Positions 52,235 to 61,347 of a stretch of 64,000 nt of DNA are shown piece after piece. The notes beneath the pieces are model-generated. The model searched no databases. It saw only the letters and a list, made by a program, of their open reading frames with translations, and was not told the DNA's origin. The stretch is from Sphingobacterium spiritivorum ATCC 33861 (GTDB taxonomy: Bacteria > Bacteroidota > Bacteroidia > Sphingobacteriales > Sphingobacteriaceae). Positions within the stretch are counted from its first letter, which is position 1, and every line of letters begins with the position of its first letter. A program made the position numbers and the translations under genes. Where the stretch lies: the NCBI RefSeq assembly GCF_000143765.1, contig NZ_GL379774.1:1-64000 (forward strand). The letters are read 5' to 3'.

Positions 52235-53524
52235 ATGTCTGAAACAGTTAAACTTACTTTAAACGATTCATCATATGAGCTTCCTGTAATCACAGGAACT
52301 GAAAATGAAAAAGCTATTGACATCTCCAAACTAAGAGATCAAACCGAGTATATAACTTTAGATCCGGGATTTAAAAACACAGGAGCTACAAAAAGTGCCA
52401 TTACTTTCTTAGATGGTGAAAAAGGTATTCTTCACTACAGAGGTTATCCTATTGAACAATTAGCTGAAAAATCTACATTTTTAGAGGTTGCTTATTTATT
52501 GATCTTTGGTGAATTACCTTCAGACGAGACTTTGAAAAAATTCAGACATGACATCAGCAAGCATACACTGATTCATGAGGATATGAAGAAATTCTTTGAC
52601 GGATTCCCTTCAAAATCCCACCCAATGGGACAACTGTCCTGTTTGGTTGGAGCCCTGTCTGCTTTTTATCCTGAATCCCTGAATCCTAATGCTTCTGAAG
52701 AAGAAGACAACCTGACAATTGTAAAATTACTGGCAAAAATGCCGACAATTGTTTCCTGGATTCACAAAAAATCATTGGGTCATCCGGTGATCTACCCTAA
52801 AAACAATCTTAACTATGTACACAATTTCCTAAGCATGACTTTCGGTCAGGTAACGGAAGATGTGACTATAGACCCGATCGTCATTGATGCGATGCACAAA
52901 TTGCTGATTCTTCATGCAGATCACGAACAAAACTGTTCAACTTCTACTGTACGTATCGTAGGTTCATCCAATGCGAATCTTTATGCGTCTGTTTCCGCAG
53001 GTATCTCCGCTTTATGGGGTCCGCTTCACGGAGGAGCTAATCAGGCGGTAATCGAGATGCTTGAGGCGATCAAAAATGACGGTGGTGATGCAGATAAATA
53101 TCTGGCTAAAGCTAAAGATAAAAATGACCCTTTCCGTTTAATGGGATTCGGTCACCGTGTATATAAAAACTTCGACCCGCGTGCTAAGATTATCAAAAAG
53201 ACATGTGATGATATCTTAGAAAAGCTAGGTATTAATGATCCTGTCCTGGAAATCGCAAAACGCCTTGAAGAAGCTGCATTAAGCGACCAGTACTTCATTG
53301 ACAGAAAATTATATCCAAACGTAGATTTCTATTCCGGTATTATCTACCGTGCATTAGGTTTCGATTCGGAAATGTTCACTGTATTATTCGCTTTGGGTCG
53401 TCTTCCGGGATGGATTGCTCAGTGGAAAGAAATGCGCGAAAACAAAGAACCTATCGGACGTCCGAGACAGGTTTATACAGGTTCACAAAAACGCGACTAC
53501 GTAGAGCTGAAAAACAGAAAATAA
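52235..53524 (+). CDS. gltA: Citrate synthase
   Basis: A 429-residue enzyme that condenses oxaloacetate and acetyl-CoA at the entry of the TCA cycle. Active-site segments are the D-H-E-Q-N-C-S-T region near residue 228, G-P-L-H-G-G-A-N near 263-270, G-F-G-H-R-V-Y-K near 305-312, and the final R-P-R-Q-V-Y-T-G. The length and the N-terminal strand domain match the Gram-negative type II (hexameric) class. It has its own promoter and terminator, ahead of nuoH. Confidence 0.96.
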   Translation: MSETVKLTLNDSSYELPVITGTENEKAIDISKLRDQTEYITLDPGFKNTGATKSAITFLDGEKGILHYRGYPIEQLAEKSTFLEVAYLLIFGELPSDETLKKFRHDISKHTLIHEDMKKFFDGFPSKSHPMGQLSCLVGALSAFYPESLNPNASEEEDNLTIVKLLAKMPTIVSWIHKKSLGHPVIYPKNNLNYVHNFLSMTFGQVTEDVTIDPIVIDAMHKLLILHADHEQNCSTSTVRIVGSSNANLYASVSAGISALWGPLHGGANQAVIEMLEAIKNDGGDADKYLAKAKDKNDPFRLMGFGHRVYKNFDPRAKIIKKTCDDILEKLGINDPVLEIAKRLEEAALSDQYFIDRKLYPNVDFYSGIIYRALGFDSEMFTVLFALGRLPGWIAQWKEMRENKEPIGRPRQVYTGSQKRDYVELKNRK

Positions 53525-53544
53525 TTCATTTTGAATATAGAATT

Positions 53545-53571
53545 AAAAGGCACTCTCTACGGGTGCCTTTT
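53545..53571 (+). terminator. Terminator after gltA
   Basis: A 9-bp stem (53545-53553 with 53563-53571) and a 9-nt loop are followed by T residues, 20 bp past the stop. It separates gltA from the nuo genes. Confidence 0.8.
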
Positions 53572-53642
53572 TTAGTTCAAAAAAAATCTACTAAATAAGT
53601 ATAACTTCACGGTTAGATGCTTAAATAATGGGGAGTTTTCCT

Positions 53643-53650
53643 TATGTTTG
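53643..53650 (+). promoter_or_regulatory. -7 box of the nuoH-N operon
   Basis: TATGTTTG is a full -7 match, 29 nt before the TTG start of nuoH. No clear -33 TTTG. It shows that transcription of the complex I genes starts here rather than further upstream. Confidence 0.6.
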
Positions 53651-53679
53651 CAATCTAATTAAGAATTATTCTAAAAAAC

Positions 53680-54753
53680 TTGACCAACCTGTTAATCGAT
53701 ATACTGGTACCTGTAGCAATTTTTAGTTTTATTGCTATTTTCACGCTGTTTGCGGTATATGCGGAGCGTAAAATTGCCGGTTTTGTACAGGATCGTCTCG
53801 GCCCTATGGAAACAGGAAAATTCGGAAGCCTGCAGACAATAGCAGATATTCTGAAGCTCCTCCAAAAAGAATTTATTACTCCCTCTGCAGCAGACAAAAT
53901 ATTGTTCGCCGCAGCTCCTGTTATTATCTTTATTGCTGTTTTTATTGGTTTTAGTGTAATGCCCTGGGCTCCGGGATTTATTCCTGCTGATACACATACC
54001 GGACTGTTTTTTATTATGGCGGTTGTTTCTATTGATGCAATAGGTATACTTATGGCTGGCTGGGGATCAAATAATAAGTATTCCTTATTAGGCTCTATCC
54101 GCGCCATAGCACAGATGGTATCGTATGAGATTCCGGTAGGATTATCTCTGATTGCAGCTGTGATGATTACGCAGACGCTGAATCTCAATGAAATCGGTAT
54201 AAACCAGGGAATCCTGTCTTCAGAAAACATTAAGTTTCTTGGATTCTGGGAAGTCAATACAGTCGGAGGAATATTTGCATGGAACATCTTTCAGGCTCCG
54301 CACCTCTTAGTGGTTTATGTTATCTTCTTTATAGCCACATTAGCAGAATGTAACAGAGCTCCGTTTGATATTCCGGAAGCAGAATCTGAACTGATCGGAG
54401 GTTTTCATACCGAATACGGGGGAATCAAATTTGCATTTGTCTTCCTTGCGGAATATGCCATGATGTTTTTAGTAGCCATGCTGGGGGTTGTTATTTTCCT
54501 TGGCGGATGGAATACGCCTCTGCCTAATATCGGAGCACTGAAATTGGCGACCTGGACCACCGGATTATGGTGGGGAATCTTCTGGACGCTGGCCAAATCA
54601 CTGCTTATCGTCGGTGTACAGATGTGGATCAGATGGACACTGCCAAGACTCAGAGCAGATCAATTGATGGCCTTATGCTGGAAAATACTGATCCCTGCAA
54701 CATTTGTCTGTATAGCGATATCAGGAATATGGAGATTAGTTGTTATGAATTAA
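53680..54753 (+). CDS. nuoH: NADH-quinone oxidoreductase subunit H
   Basis: A 357-residue inner-membrane subunit that links the peripheral arm of complex I to the proton-pumping arm and lines the quinone tunnel. Family motifs are A-E-R-K-I-A-G near 28-34, Q-D-R-L-G-P near 37, and A-E-C-N-R-A-P-F-D-I-P-E-A-E-S-E-L near 225-241. The start is TTG: the next in-frame Met is residue 43, inside conserved sequence, so no ATG alternative exists. It begins a seven-gene operon and is 155 bp after gltA. Confidence 0.95.
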   Translation: MTNLLIDILVPVAIFSFIAIFTLFAVYAERKIAGFVQDRLGPMETGKFGSLQTIADILKLLQKEFITPSAADKILFAAAPVIIFIAVFIGFSVMPWAPGFIPADTHTGLFFIMAVVSIDAIGILMAGWGSNNKYSLLGSIRAIAQMVSYEIPVGLSLIAAVMITQTLNLNEIGINQGILSSENIKFLGFWEVNTVGGIFAWNIFQAPHLLVVYVIFFIATLAECNRAPFDIPEAESELIGGFHTEYGGIKFAFVFLAEYAMMFLVAMLGVVIFLGGWNTPLPNIGALKLATWTTGLWWGIFWTLAKSLLIVGVQMWIRWTLPRLRADQLMALCWKILIPATFVCIAISGIWRLVVMN

Positions 54754-54754
54754 T

Positions 54755-55324
54755 ATGATGTTGATAAAGACGACCATAAATGCATTACTCACGGCTGTCA
54801 AAGGACTCTCTTTGACTGTAAGACACCTCTTTGGTGCCCGTCGTGCACGTCATGAGCTCGACATCACAAAAGATCATTATTTTGACAAGCAGGACGGGGT
54901 AGCTACGGTACAGTTTCCAAAGCAGAAAATGCCTATTCCTGAAGTCGCCCGTTATCAGTTGGAGGTGGAGATAGACGATTGTATCGTATGTGATCTTTGC
55001 GCCAAAGCCTGCCCTGTGGATTGTATAGATATCCTGGCTATTAAATCACCTGAAGCAATCGGAAAAACTTCCGACGGAAGTGTAAAACGTCTTTACGCGG
55101 AGAAATTCGATATCGATATGGCCAAATGTATGTATTGCGGTCTTTGTACTGTTGTATGTCCTACAGAGTGCATCACCATGACCAATCAGTATGACCGCAG
55201 CACATCCAAACTGACTGACCTTATCTATGGGTTCTCGGATATGTCAGACACAGAAGTAGCACAACGTAAAGAAGAGTGGACCAAATTTCAGGCAGAGAAG
55301 GAGGCTGCGAAAAAACAATCATGA
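54755..55324 (+). CDS. nuoI: NADH-quinone oxidoreductase subunit I
   Basis: A 189-residue peripheral-arm subunit with two 4Fe-4S clusters that pass electrons toward quinone. The clusters are shown by C-I-V-C-D-L-C-A-K-A-C-P near residues 76-87 and C-M-Y-C-G-L-C-T-V-V-C-P near 127-138. The start at 54755 is 1 nt after the nuoH stop, and the stop overlaps the nuoJ ATG (ATGA), so translation is coupled on both sides. Confidence 0.95.
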   Translation: MMLIKTTINALLTAVKGLSLTVRHLFGARRARHELDITKDHYFDKQDGVATVQFPKQKMPIPEVARYQLEVEIDDCIVCDLCAKACPVDCIDILAIKSPEAIGKTSDGSVKRLYAEKFDIDMAKCMYCGLCTVVCPTECITMTNQYDRSTSKLTDLIYGFSDMSDTEVAQRKEEWTKFQAEKEAAKKQS

Positions 55325-55869
55325 CACTTGAAGAACTTTTGTTTTATGCCTTCGCAGCACTGGCTATCGGCTCGGCGCTGTTGGTTGTTAACCTAAAAAA
55401 TACCGCAAGGGCACTTTTCTTGTTTTTCATTGTCTTGTTTGCTATGGCCGGACTTTACCTCTTTGCTCTTGCAGATTTTGTAGCGATCACTCAGATCATG
55501 GTATACGTAGGTGGTGTACTGATCCTGATGATCTTTGCATTCATGTTGTCCAACAAGGAATTGCTCAAAGATCTGCAACATGCTTCCGGTAAGTTTCTGA
55601 CTTTGCCTAACTGGCAGTCTTTGATTCTTAGTTCGGCTTTTTTGATTATTATGATCACAGCCGTAGTAGAATGGCAGTCCGAGGTACCTGCATGGATTGA
55701 GCAGGCACGAATTAACAACACTTTCATCCGTCCATCGGACAATAATATTCAACAACTTGGATTCAAGTTTATGACACAATATATTCTTCCTTTTGAGCTC
55801 ATTGGTATCTTCCTTATGATGACACTGATCGGTGCAGCTCATTTGTCGAGAAAGGAGGATAAATTTTGA
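55321..55869 (+). CDS. nuoJ: NADH-quinone oxidoreductase subunit J
   Basis: A 182-residue membrane subunit with five hydrophobic helices. The conserved third-helix segment V-Y-V-G-G-V-L-I-L-M-I-F-A-F-M-L lies near residues 61-76. The reading frame is open from 55276, but the ATG at 55321 overlaps the nuoI stop by 4 nt and gives the usual length. The stop TGA overlaps the TTG start of nuoK. Confidence 0.94.
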   Translation: MTLEELLFYAFAALAIGSALLVVNLKNTARALFLFFIVLFAMAGLYLFALADFVAITQIMVYVGGVLILMIFAFMLSNKELLKDLQHASGKFLTLPNWQSLILSSAFLIIMITAVVEWQSEVPAWIEQARINNTFIRPSDNNIQQLGFKFMTQYILPFELIGIFLMMTLIGAAHLSRKEDKF

Positions 55870-56171
55870 TTACTTTGACTCATTTCCTGATCGTCAGTGC
55901 CTGTATATTCTGTATTGGTCTGTATGCAGTCCTGTCGAAAAAGAATGCGATTATGATTCTCGTGGGTATTGAACTGATGATCAATGCCGCGATTCTTAAT
56001 TTTGTAGCATTCGGTCGTTATGATAAAATCAATTACGGCGGACAGGTTTTCGCATTATTTGCTATCGTGCTCGCAGCTGCAGCGGTAGCTGTAGGTCTGG
56101 CGATTATTCTGAATGTCTATCGCCATTATAACACCATCAATCCGGATCAGGTACAGGAATTAAAAGATTAG
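55866..56171 (+). CDS. nuoK: NADH-quinone oxidoreductase subunit K
   Basis: A 101-residue three-helix subunit of the complex I membrane arm. Its sequence begins M-I-T-L-T-H-F-L and contains the conserved G-I-E-L-M-I-N-A-A near residues 34-42 with the buried Glu 36, and a second Glu-free but Ala-rich helix. The initiator is TTG, overlapping the nuoJ stop as TTGA; the next Met lies inside helix 2, so no ATG start is possible. Confidence 0.94.
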   Translation: MITLTHFLIVSACIFCIGLYAVLSKKNAIMILVGIELMINAAILNFVAFGRYDKINYGGQVFALFAIVLAAAAVAVGLAIILNVYRHYNTINPDQVQELKD

Positions 56172-56173
56172 TA

Positions 56174-58210
56174 TTGAATTATTTTGCTGACATATCGCCC
56201 GTTACCACTGCACTGCTTACTTTAGCATTGCCTTTTGTGGCTTTTCTCTACCAGGCACTTTTAGGAAAACGTGCACAGTCCGGTATTATTCCGGCTATTG
56301 CAATAGCCTTGAGCGCTCTCTTTGGTCTTCTGACATTTGTTGAAATCTGGAACTACCGTACATTACACATTCAGACCGATTGGTTTACAATAGGCAATAA
56401 AACATTTACAGTAGGTATTTTGCTTAATAACCTCACTGCACTGATGCTGCTGATTGTACCTGTTATAGCACTTCCGGTACATTTATACTCCAGATCATAT
56501 ATGCACGGGGATAAAGGTATTCATCGCTACTGGATGTATCTGAGCTTATTTTGCTTTGCCATGTTGGGTCTGGTGATGATGAACAATCTGCTGCTGATGT
56601 ACATTTTCTGGGAGCTGGTCGGGTTTGCCTCGTATCTGCTTATCGGATTTTGGTTTACAAAAGAGTCAGCAGTTCAGGCAAACAAAAAGGCATTTATTAT
56701 TAACCGGATCGGTGATCTGGGCTTTTTAACCGGTATTGCTATTGTATACAGTCAGTTTGGCACATTAAATCTCGTGGAATTATTTGGTTCCGATGGTTTG
56801 GCCCATCAGGCCATATCAAGTGATGGCCAATGGATATCTCCAATGAATACTATGCCTGCAGGCTGGTTGACAGCAGCCGGGATAGCATTCTTTATCGGAG
56901 CTATGGCTAAATCTGCTCAATTTCCCTTACACGTATGGCTTCCGGATGCGATGGAAGGTCCTACCTCTGTATCGTCTCTTATTCATGCGGCTACTATGGT
57001 TGCAGCCGGCGTATTTTTAATGGCGACACTGTTTCCCTTATTTAATGAAACGGTATTACTTGTCATTGCTGTAATTGGAACCCTGACAGCAGCAAGTGCG
57101 GCATATTTTGCATTGGCACAATATGATATCAAACGAATTCTGGCCTTTTCTACTATTTCTCAGCTGGGATATATGATGGTGGGTATAGGTATAGGCGCAT
57201 GGGATGCGGCAATTTTCCATCTGGCGACACACGCATTTTTTAAATGTCTGCTATTCTTATGTGCAGGGGCGGTAATCCATGAAATGGTGCATCTTAAAGA
57301 AAAAAGTCAACAGGATTTTGATGCGCAGGATCTTCGAAATATGGGAGGACTCCGCAAGTATATGCCTAAGACATTTGCACTTATGGCACTCTCCTCTCTC
57401 GCTTTATCAGGATTCCCGCTGACATCGGGCTATCTGTCCAAAGACAGTATTGTTATTTCAGCATTCGAATGGAGCAGTACACATAGAGCAGTCTATCATA
57501 TTATTCCTGTAGTATTAATCGTAGTCAGTATCCTGACAGCATTCTATATCGGCAGATTAATTTTTAAAGCTTTTTTCGGACAGCTACGGGTGCCTTCATC
57601 GCTGACAGCACCTGTGCATGAAGCACCAAAGATGATGCTTATTCCCATGTTTTTTCTGGCACTATGGTGTTTCTTCCCAATTTTCTCCTTCAATCCGCTG
57701 TCTTACCATCATGCCTGGATTGTGGACGGGTTGCTGGATCAATATCCTTATGCTACCAACCCAATAGCACACCTTGTTATTCCGGTTATCCTTACGCTTG
57801 GCGCTTTAGGAAGCTGGTGGGTCGGTTACAAGTGGTATGTCAAAAATGAATATCCGTTCAATCCGCAACACCGGTTAATACAGGCTTCTTTAAAACAAGG
57901 GTATTTAAATGAACTGTATACATTTGTTTTCGTGGATGGTACTGTACAGTTGGCAAAAATTTGTTATTGGATTGATCGAAATGTCGTGGATGGTATTGTT
58001 CTCCTGATTTCTATTGTTATATTACGTTTCTCAACTGTCATTACCTGGATTGACCGGGTACTTGTGGACGGCTTTGTTAATTTGGTGGCTAAAACAGCCT
58101 ATTGGCTTGGAAATGTGTTTCGTCATATACAGAATGGTCGTCTGCAGTATTATCTGTTTTCGGTGTTTTTCGTGGTTTTGATTGGTTTAGTTTATTTGAT
58201 CATAAAATAA
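56174..58210 (+). CDS. nuoL: NADH-quinone oxidoreductase subunit L
   Basis: A 678-residue antiporter-like subunit of the complex I pump with about 16 helices, including the long C-terminal lateral extension. Motifs are W-E-L-V-G-F-A-S-Y-L near 145-154 with the key Glu, K-S-A-Q-F-P-L-H-V-W-L-P-D-A-M-E-G-P-T near 243-261 and H-A-A-T-M-V-A-A-G. The start is TTG at 56174, 2 nt after the nuoK stop; the next Met is after residue 85, so TTG is the only credible initiator. Confidence 0.95.
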   Translation: MNYFADISPVTTALLTLALPFVAFLYQALLGKRAQSGIIPAIAIALSALFGLLTFVEIWNYRTLHIQTDWFTIGNKTFTVGILLNNLTALMLLIVPVIALPVHLYSRSYMHGDKGIHRYWMYLSLFCFAMLGLVMMNNLLLMYIFWELVGFASYLLIGFWFTKESAVQANKKAFIINRIGDLGFLTGIAIVYSQFGTLNLVELFGSDGLAHQAISSDGQWISPMNTMPAGWLTAAGIAFFIGAMAKSAQFPLHVWLPDAMEGPTSVSSLIHAATMVAAGVFLMATLFPLFNETVLLVIAVIGTLTAASAAYFALAQYDIKRILAFSTISQLGYMMVGIGIGAWDAAIFHLATHAFFKCLLFLCAGAVIHEMVHLKEKSQQDFDAQDLRNMGGLRKYMPKTFALMALSSLALSGFPLTSGYLSKDSIVISAFEWSSTHRAVYHIIPVVLIVVSILTAFYIGRLIFKAFFGQLRVPSSLTAPVHEAPKMMLIPMFFLALWCFFPIFSFNPLSYHHAWIVDGLLDQYPYATNPIAHLVIPVILTLGALGSWWVGYKWYVKNEYPFNPQHRLIQASLKQGYLNELYTFVFVDGTVQLAKICYWIDRNVVDGIVLLISIVILRFSTVITWIDRVLVDGFVNLVAKTAYWLGNVFRHIQNGRLQYYLFSVFFVVLIGLVYLIIK

Positions 58211-58211
58211 A

Positions 58212-59816
58212 ATGGGATTACTTACGCTCATCATATTTCTTCCTTTAATCGCAACAGCCTTGATACTGCTGCTTCCGACAAAATGGAACAACTCATACAA
58301 ATACCTTGCTCTGGCATTTACAGTTGTCCAGTTACTCATAGCAGGCTATCTGTATATTCACTTTGATGCTACACGAACAGGGATTAATACAGAAGAAGGC
58401 TATCAGTTTGTCGAACAGCTTTCCTGGATCCGCCTTGATCTTGGCACTATTGGCAAGTTAGAAATAGATTATTTCCTTGGGCTTGACGGTGTTTCTTTAC
58501 CGCTTGTATTGCTAAGTGCTTTTGTGATGCTCATGGCTATAGGCGCTTCCTGGAATATACAGAAGAGTCCTAAAGGATACTTTGCCCTACTGATGGTACT
58601 CAATATGGCAGTAATGGGCATTTTCTGTGCACTGGATTTTTTCCTTTTTTATGTGTTCTATGAAGTGATGCTCCTGCCGTTGTATTTTCTTATCGGAATA
58701 TGGGGCGGAACACGAAGAGAATATGCAGCAATCAAATTTTTTATCTATACGCTGTTTGGTTCGGTATTCATGCTACTGGTCATTGTGGGTCTTTATTTTT
58801 CAGTTACCAATCCGGTGACAGGTGCATATACCTTCAATATGTTGTCTATGATGAATCCAGACAATTATGTAGAAGGAGGATTCTTTTCCCCTGACAGCCT
58901 TTCCACTATCTTTGGATGGTCTACGCGGCTTGTAGGCTTTATCGTGTTGTTTTTTGCATTTGGGATCAAGGTACCTATTGTGCCTTTACACACCTGGTTG
59001 CCGGATGCGCACGTAGAAGCTCCTACTCCTATCTCCATCATCCTTGCCGGAATATTGCTGAAGATCGGTGGCTATGGAATAATCCGTATCTGCTATGGTA
59101 TTTTCCCGGATATTGCAGCACAGACCAATTGGTGGATCGGACTTATAGGCGTGATATCCATTTTATACGGTGCAATGAATGCTTTGGCCCAGAAAGATCT
59201 GAAGCGTATGATCGCTTATTCATCGGTATCGCACATGGGATTTGTATTATTAGGTATTGCTTCGCTGACAGCAGAAGGGATTTCGGGTGCTATGTTTCAG
59301 ATGATAAGTCACGGATTCTTGTCCGCAGCTCTGTTTTTTCTTGTGGGTGTGGTGTATGACCGCGTGCATGACCGTTATATCTATCATTTCAGAGGGTTGG
59401 CGACCATTATGCCGAAATATACGGCTTTTGTGGCTATAGCTTTCTTTGCCTCTCTTGGTCTGCCCGGATTTTCGGCTTTTATCGGAGAAGCATTTGTGAT
59501 CATCGGGACATTCAATGCGGCCAGTATAGGGTCGGCTCTTCCGAGATGGATGGCTATCGCAGGTTCTATAGGAATTCTGTTAAGTGCAGCCTACTTCCTG
59601 TGGACATTACAACGGATGTTTTTCGGACAAACCCGTCTGAAGGGTGGTGAATCCTGGGTATCGAAATTGACAGATATTAACCTCAGAGAACAGATCATCT
59701 TGTTTCCGACTATTGCACTGGCATTGGTCCTCGGAATTTTTCCGTTTCTAATTTTTGATAAGATGAATGCCTCTGTTCTTCATTTTGTATCCATTCTTCA
59801 CCAATATATCGGTTAA
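58212..59816 (+). CDS. nuoM: NADH-quinone oxidoreductase subunit M
   Basis: A 534-residue antiporter-like subunit of complex I with about 14 helices. Characteristic motifs are F-Y-E-V-M-L-L-P-L-Y near 145-154 with the pumping Glu, K-V-P-I-V-P-L-H-T-W-L-P-D-A-H-V-E-A-P-T near 253-272, and K-R-M-I-A-Y-S-S-V-S-H-M-G near 330. The ATG is 1 nt after the nuoL stop and the nuoN ATG follows 1 nt after its stop. Confidence 0.95.
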   Translation: MGLLTLIIFLPLIATALILLLPTKWNNSYKYLALAFTVVQLLIAGYLYIHFDATRTGINTEEGYQFVEQLSWIRLDLGTIGKLEIDYFLGLDGVSLPLVLLSAFVMLMAIGASWNIQKSPKGYFALLMVLNMAVMGIFCALDFFLFYVFYEVMLLPLYFLIGIWGGTRREYAAIKFFIYTLFGSVFMLLVIVGLYFSVTNPVTGAYTFNMLSMMNPDNYVEGGFFSPDSLSTIFGWSTRLVGFIVLFFAFGIKVPIVPLHTWLPDAHVEAPTPISIILAGILLKIGGYGIIRICYGIFPDIAAQTNWWIGLIGVISILYGAMNALAQKDLKRMIAYSSVSHMGFVLLGIASLTAEGISGAMFQMISHGFLSAALFFLVGVVYDRVHDRYIYHFRGLATIMPKYTAFVAIAFFASLGLPGFSAFIGEAFVIIGTFNAASIGSALPRWMAIAGSIGILLSAAYFLWTLQRMFFGQTRLKGGESWVSKLTDINLREQIILFPTIALALVLGIFPFLIFDKMNASVLHFVSILHQYIG

Positions 59817-59817
59817 T

Positions 59818-61305
59818 ATGGAAAGTAACAATCTGAGCAATATTCTGGATCATGTCATTGGCAGTGTCTCTGTATTAGGGCCTGAAATTGCACTTATTCT
59901 GACTTTTGTACTCAGTATCTGTGCGTCCTTATTTACAGACCGGATTTGGAGACAGTCTTCTTTTGCGATCAGCGTTGCCGGAATAGCTTGTGCAATCTAT
60001 GCTCTGTGTCAACAGAGCGGACAGGAATTACCACCTGCATTTTTTGAAATGATTAGCATCGATCAGTTCTCCGTCTATGCACGCCTGCTCATTGCAGTAG
60101 CTTCTCTTGTTCTTCTGCTGTTTATCCAACAATATTTCAGCTATTATTCTTATCGGAAAAGATCTGCCGATATATATCCTGTACTGATTGCCAGTATGAT
60201 CGGAATGAATGTGCTGACAATTACTAATAACTGGCTTTTAGTCTTTATCAGTATAGAAATATTATCTATTGCATCTTATGTAATGGTTGGCTTTCTCTCT
60301 CAGAAACGGAAAGAGTCTGAAGCAGCAATGAAATATGTATTGTTCGGATCAGTATGTGCCGCTGTCATGTTGTATGGATTGTCATTACTTTATGGCTTTT
60401 CAGGAAGCCTGACGTTCAACTCTACGGATCATATCAAAGGTTTGATCGATGCGCCTGAAACCATCGTAAGTATTGCTCTGCTCTTTATCTTCACAGGGAT
60501 TGGCTTCAAACTTAGTTTTGTACCTTTTCATATCTGGAGTCCAGATGTGTATCAGGGCGCTCCTACCCCGGTAACAGCTTTTCTGGCAACAGTTCCTAAA
60601 ATTGCAGTAGTTGTATTCCTGACCCGTATTTACACAGCCTGGTCAGATACTCCTTTTTATTTTTCGGATTTCTTCTATTACATCCTGATTATTACAGCAA
60701 TAGCAACCATGCTGATTGGTAATTTAGCAGCCTTAAGACAGACAGACATCAAACGTATGATGGCCTATTCTTCTATTGGCCACACAGGTATTCTGCTGAT
60801 GATGGTACTGGTCTATACTTCGCATCAGCCTCAGGTACTGATGTATTACCTTATCGTATATACGCTGATGAATCTGGCGTCCTTTATCTTTATCGACCAG
60901 CTGGAACGCATCAACGGTAATACTGAAATTACTTCCTATGCCGGTCTCGGCAAAGTGTATCCTGTATTATTCGTAAGTTTCACGATCGTGCTTATATCCC
61001 TGATAGGGCTTCCACCGACTGCCGGGTTTATCGGGAAGCTATTGATATTCTCCAGTGTTTTTGAAGTCTATCAACAGGACAACTATGCCCTGCTGATGAT
61101 CCTTTTGATAGTGGGTGCACTGACAGCTGTTATTTCCTTATTTTTCTATTTCAAAATTCCATTGCAGGGATTTTTAAGAACAGCTGAACAGGAAGTAACT
61201 AAGCCCTTGAAATGGTCTACACTACTGGTTATTGCTGTAATATGTACATTTCTGATCCTGATTTTGGGGATATTCCCGGATATGTTATTAGATCGTTTGC
61301 TGTAA
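59818..61305 (+). CDS. nuoN: NADH-quinone oxidoreductase subunit N
   Basis: A 495-residue antiporter-like subunit with about 14 helices. Motifs are I-S-I-E-I-L-S-I-A-S-Y near 143-153, F-H-I-W-S-P-D-V-Y-Q-G-A-P-T-P near 238-252, K-R-M-M-A-Y-S-S-I-G-H near 310 and S-L-I-G-L-P-P-T-A-G-F near 400. The open frame extends 17 codons back into nuoM, but the ATG at 59818 follows the nuoM stop by 1 nt. It ends the nuoH-N run; a separate promoter follows. Confidence 0.95.
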   Translation: MESNNLSNILDHVIGSVSVLGPEIALILTFVLSICASLFTDRIWRQSSFAISVAGIACAIYALCQQSGQELPPAFFEMISIDQFSVYARLLIAVASLVLLLFIQQYFSYYSYRKRSADIYPVLIASMIGMNVLTITNNWLLVFISIEILSIASYVMVGFLSQKRKESEAAMKYVLFGSVCAAVMLYGLSLLYGFSGSLTFNSTDHIKGLIDAPETIVSIALLFIFTGIGFKLSFVPFHIWSPDVYQGAPTPVTAFLATVPKIAVVVFLTRIYTAWSDTPFYFSDFFYYILIITAIATMLIGNLAALRQTDIKRMMAYSSIGHTGILLMMVLVYTSHQPQVLMYYLIVYTLMNLASFIFIDQLERINGNTEITSYAGLGKVYPVLFVSFTIVLISLIGLPPTAGFIGKLLIFSSVFEVYQQDNYALLMILLIVGALTAVISLFFYFKIPLQGFLRTAEQEVTKPLKWSTLLVIAVICTFLILILGIFPDMLLDRLL

Positions 61306-61335
61306 TCTGACCCTCCAATCTATTCTTTAATATCT

Positions 61336-61343
61336 TATATTTG
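61336..61343 (+). promoter_or_regulatory. -7 box upstream of the DUF4254 gene
   Basis: TATATTTG, a full -7 match, lies only 4 nt before the ATG at 61348. No -33 TTTG is seen. The predicted mRNA is essentially leaderless. Confidence 0.6.
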
Positions 61344-61347
61344 CATT

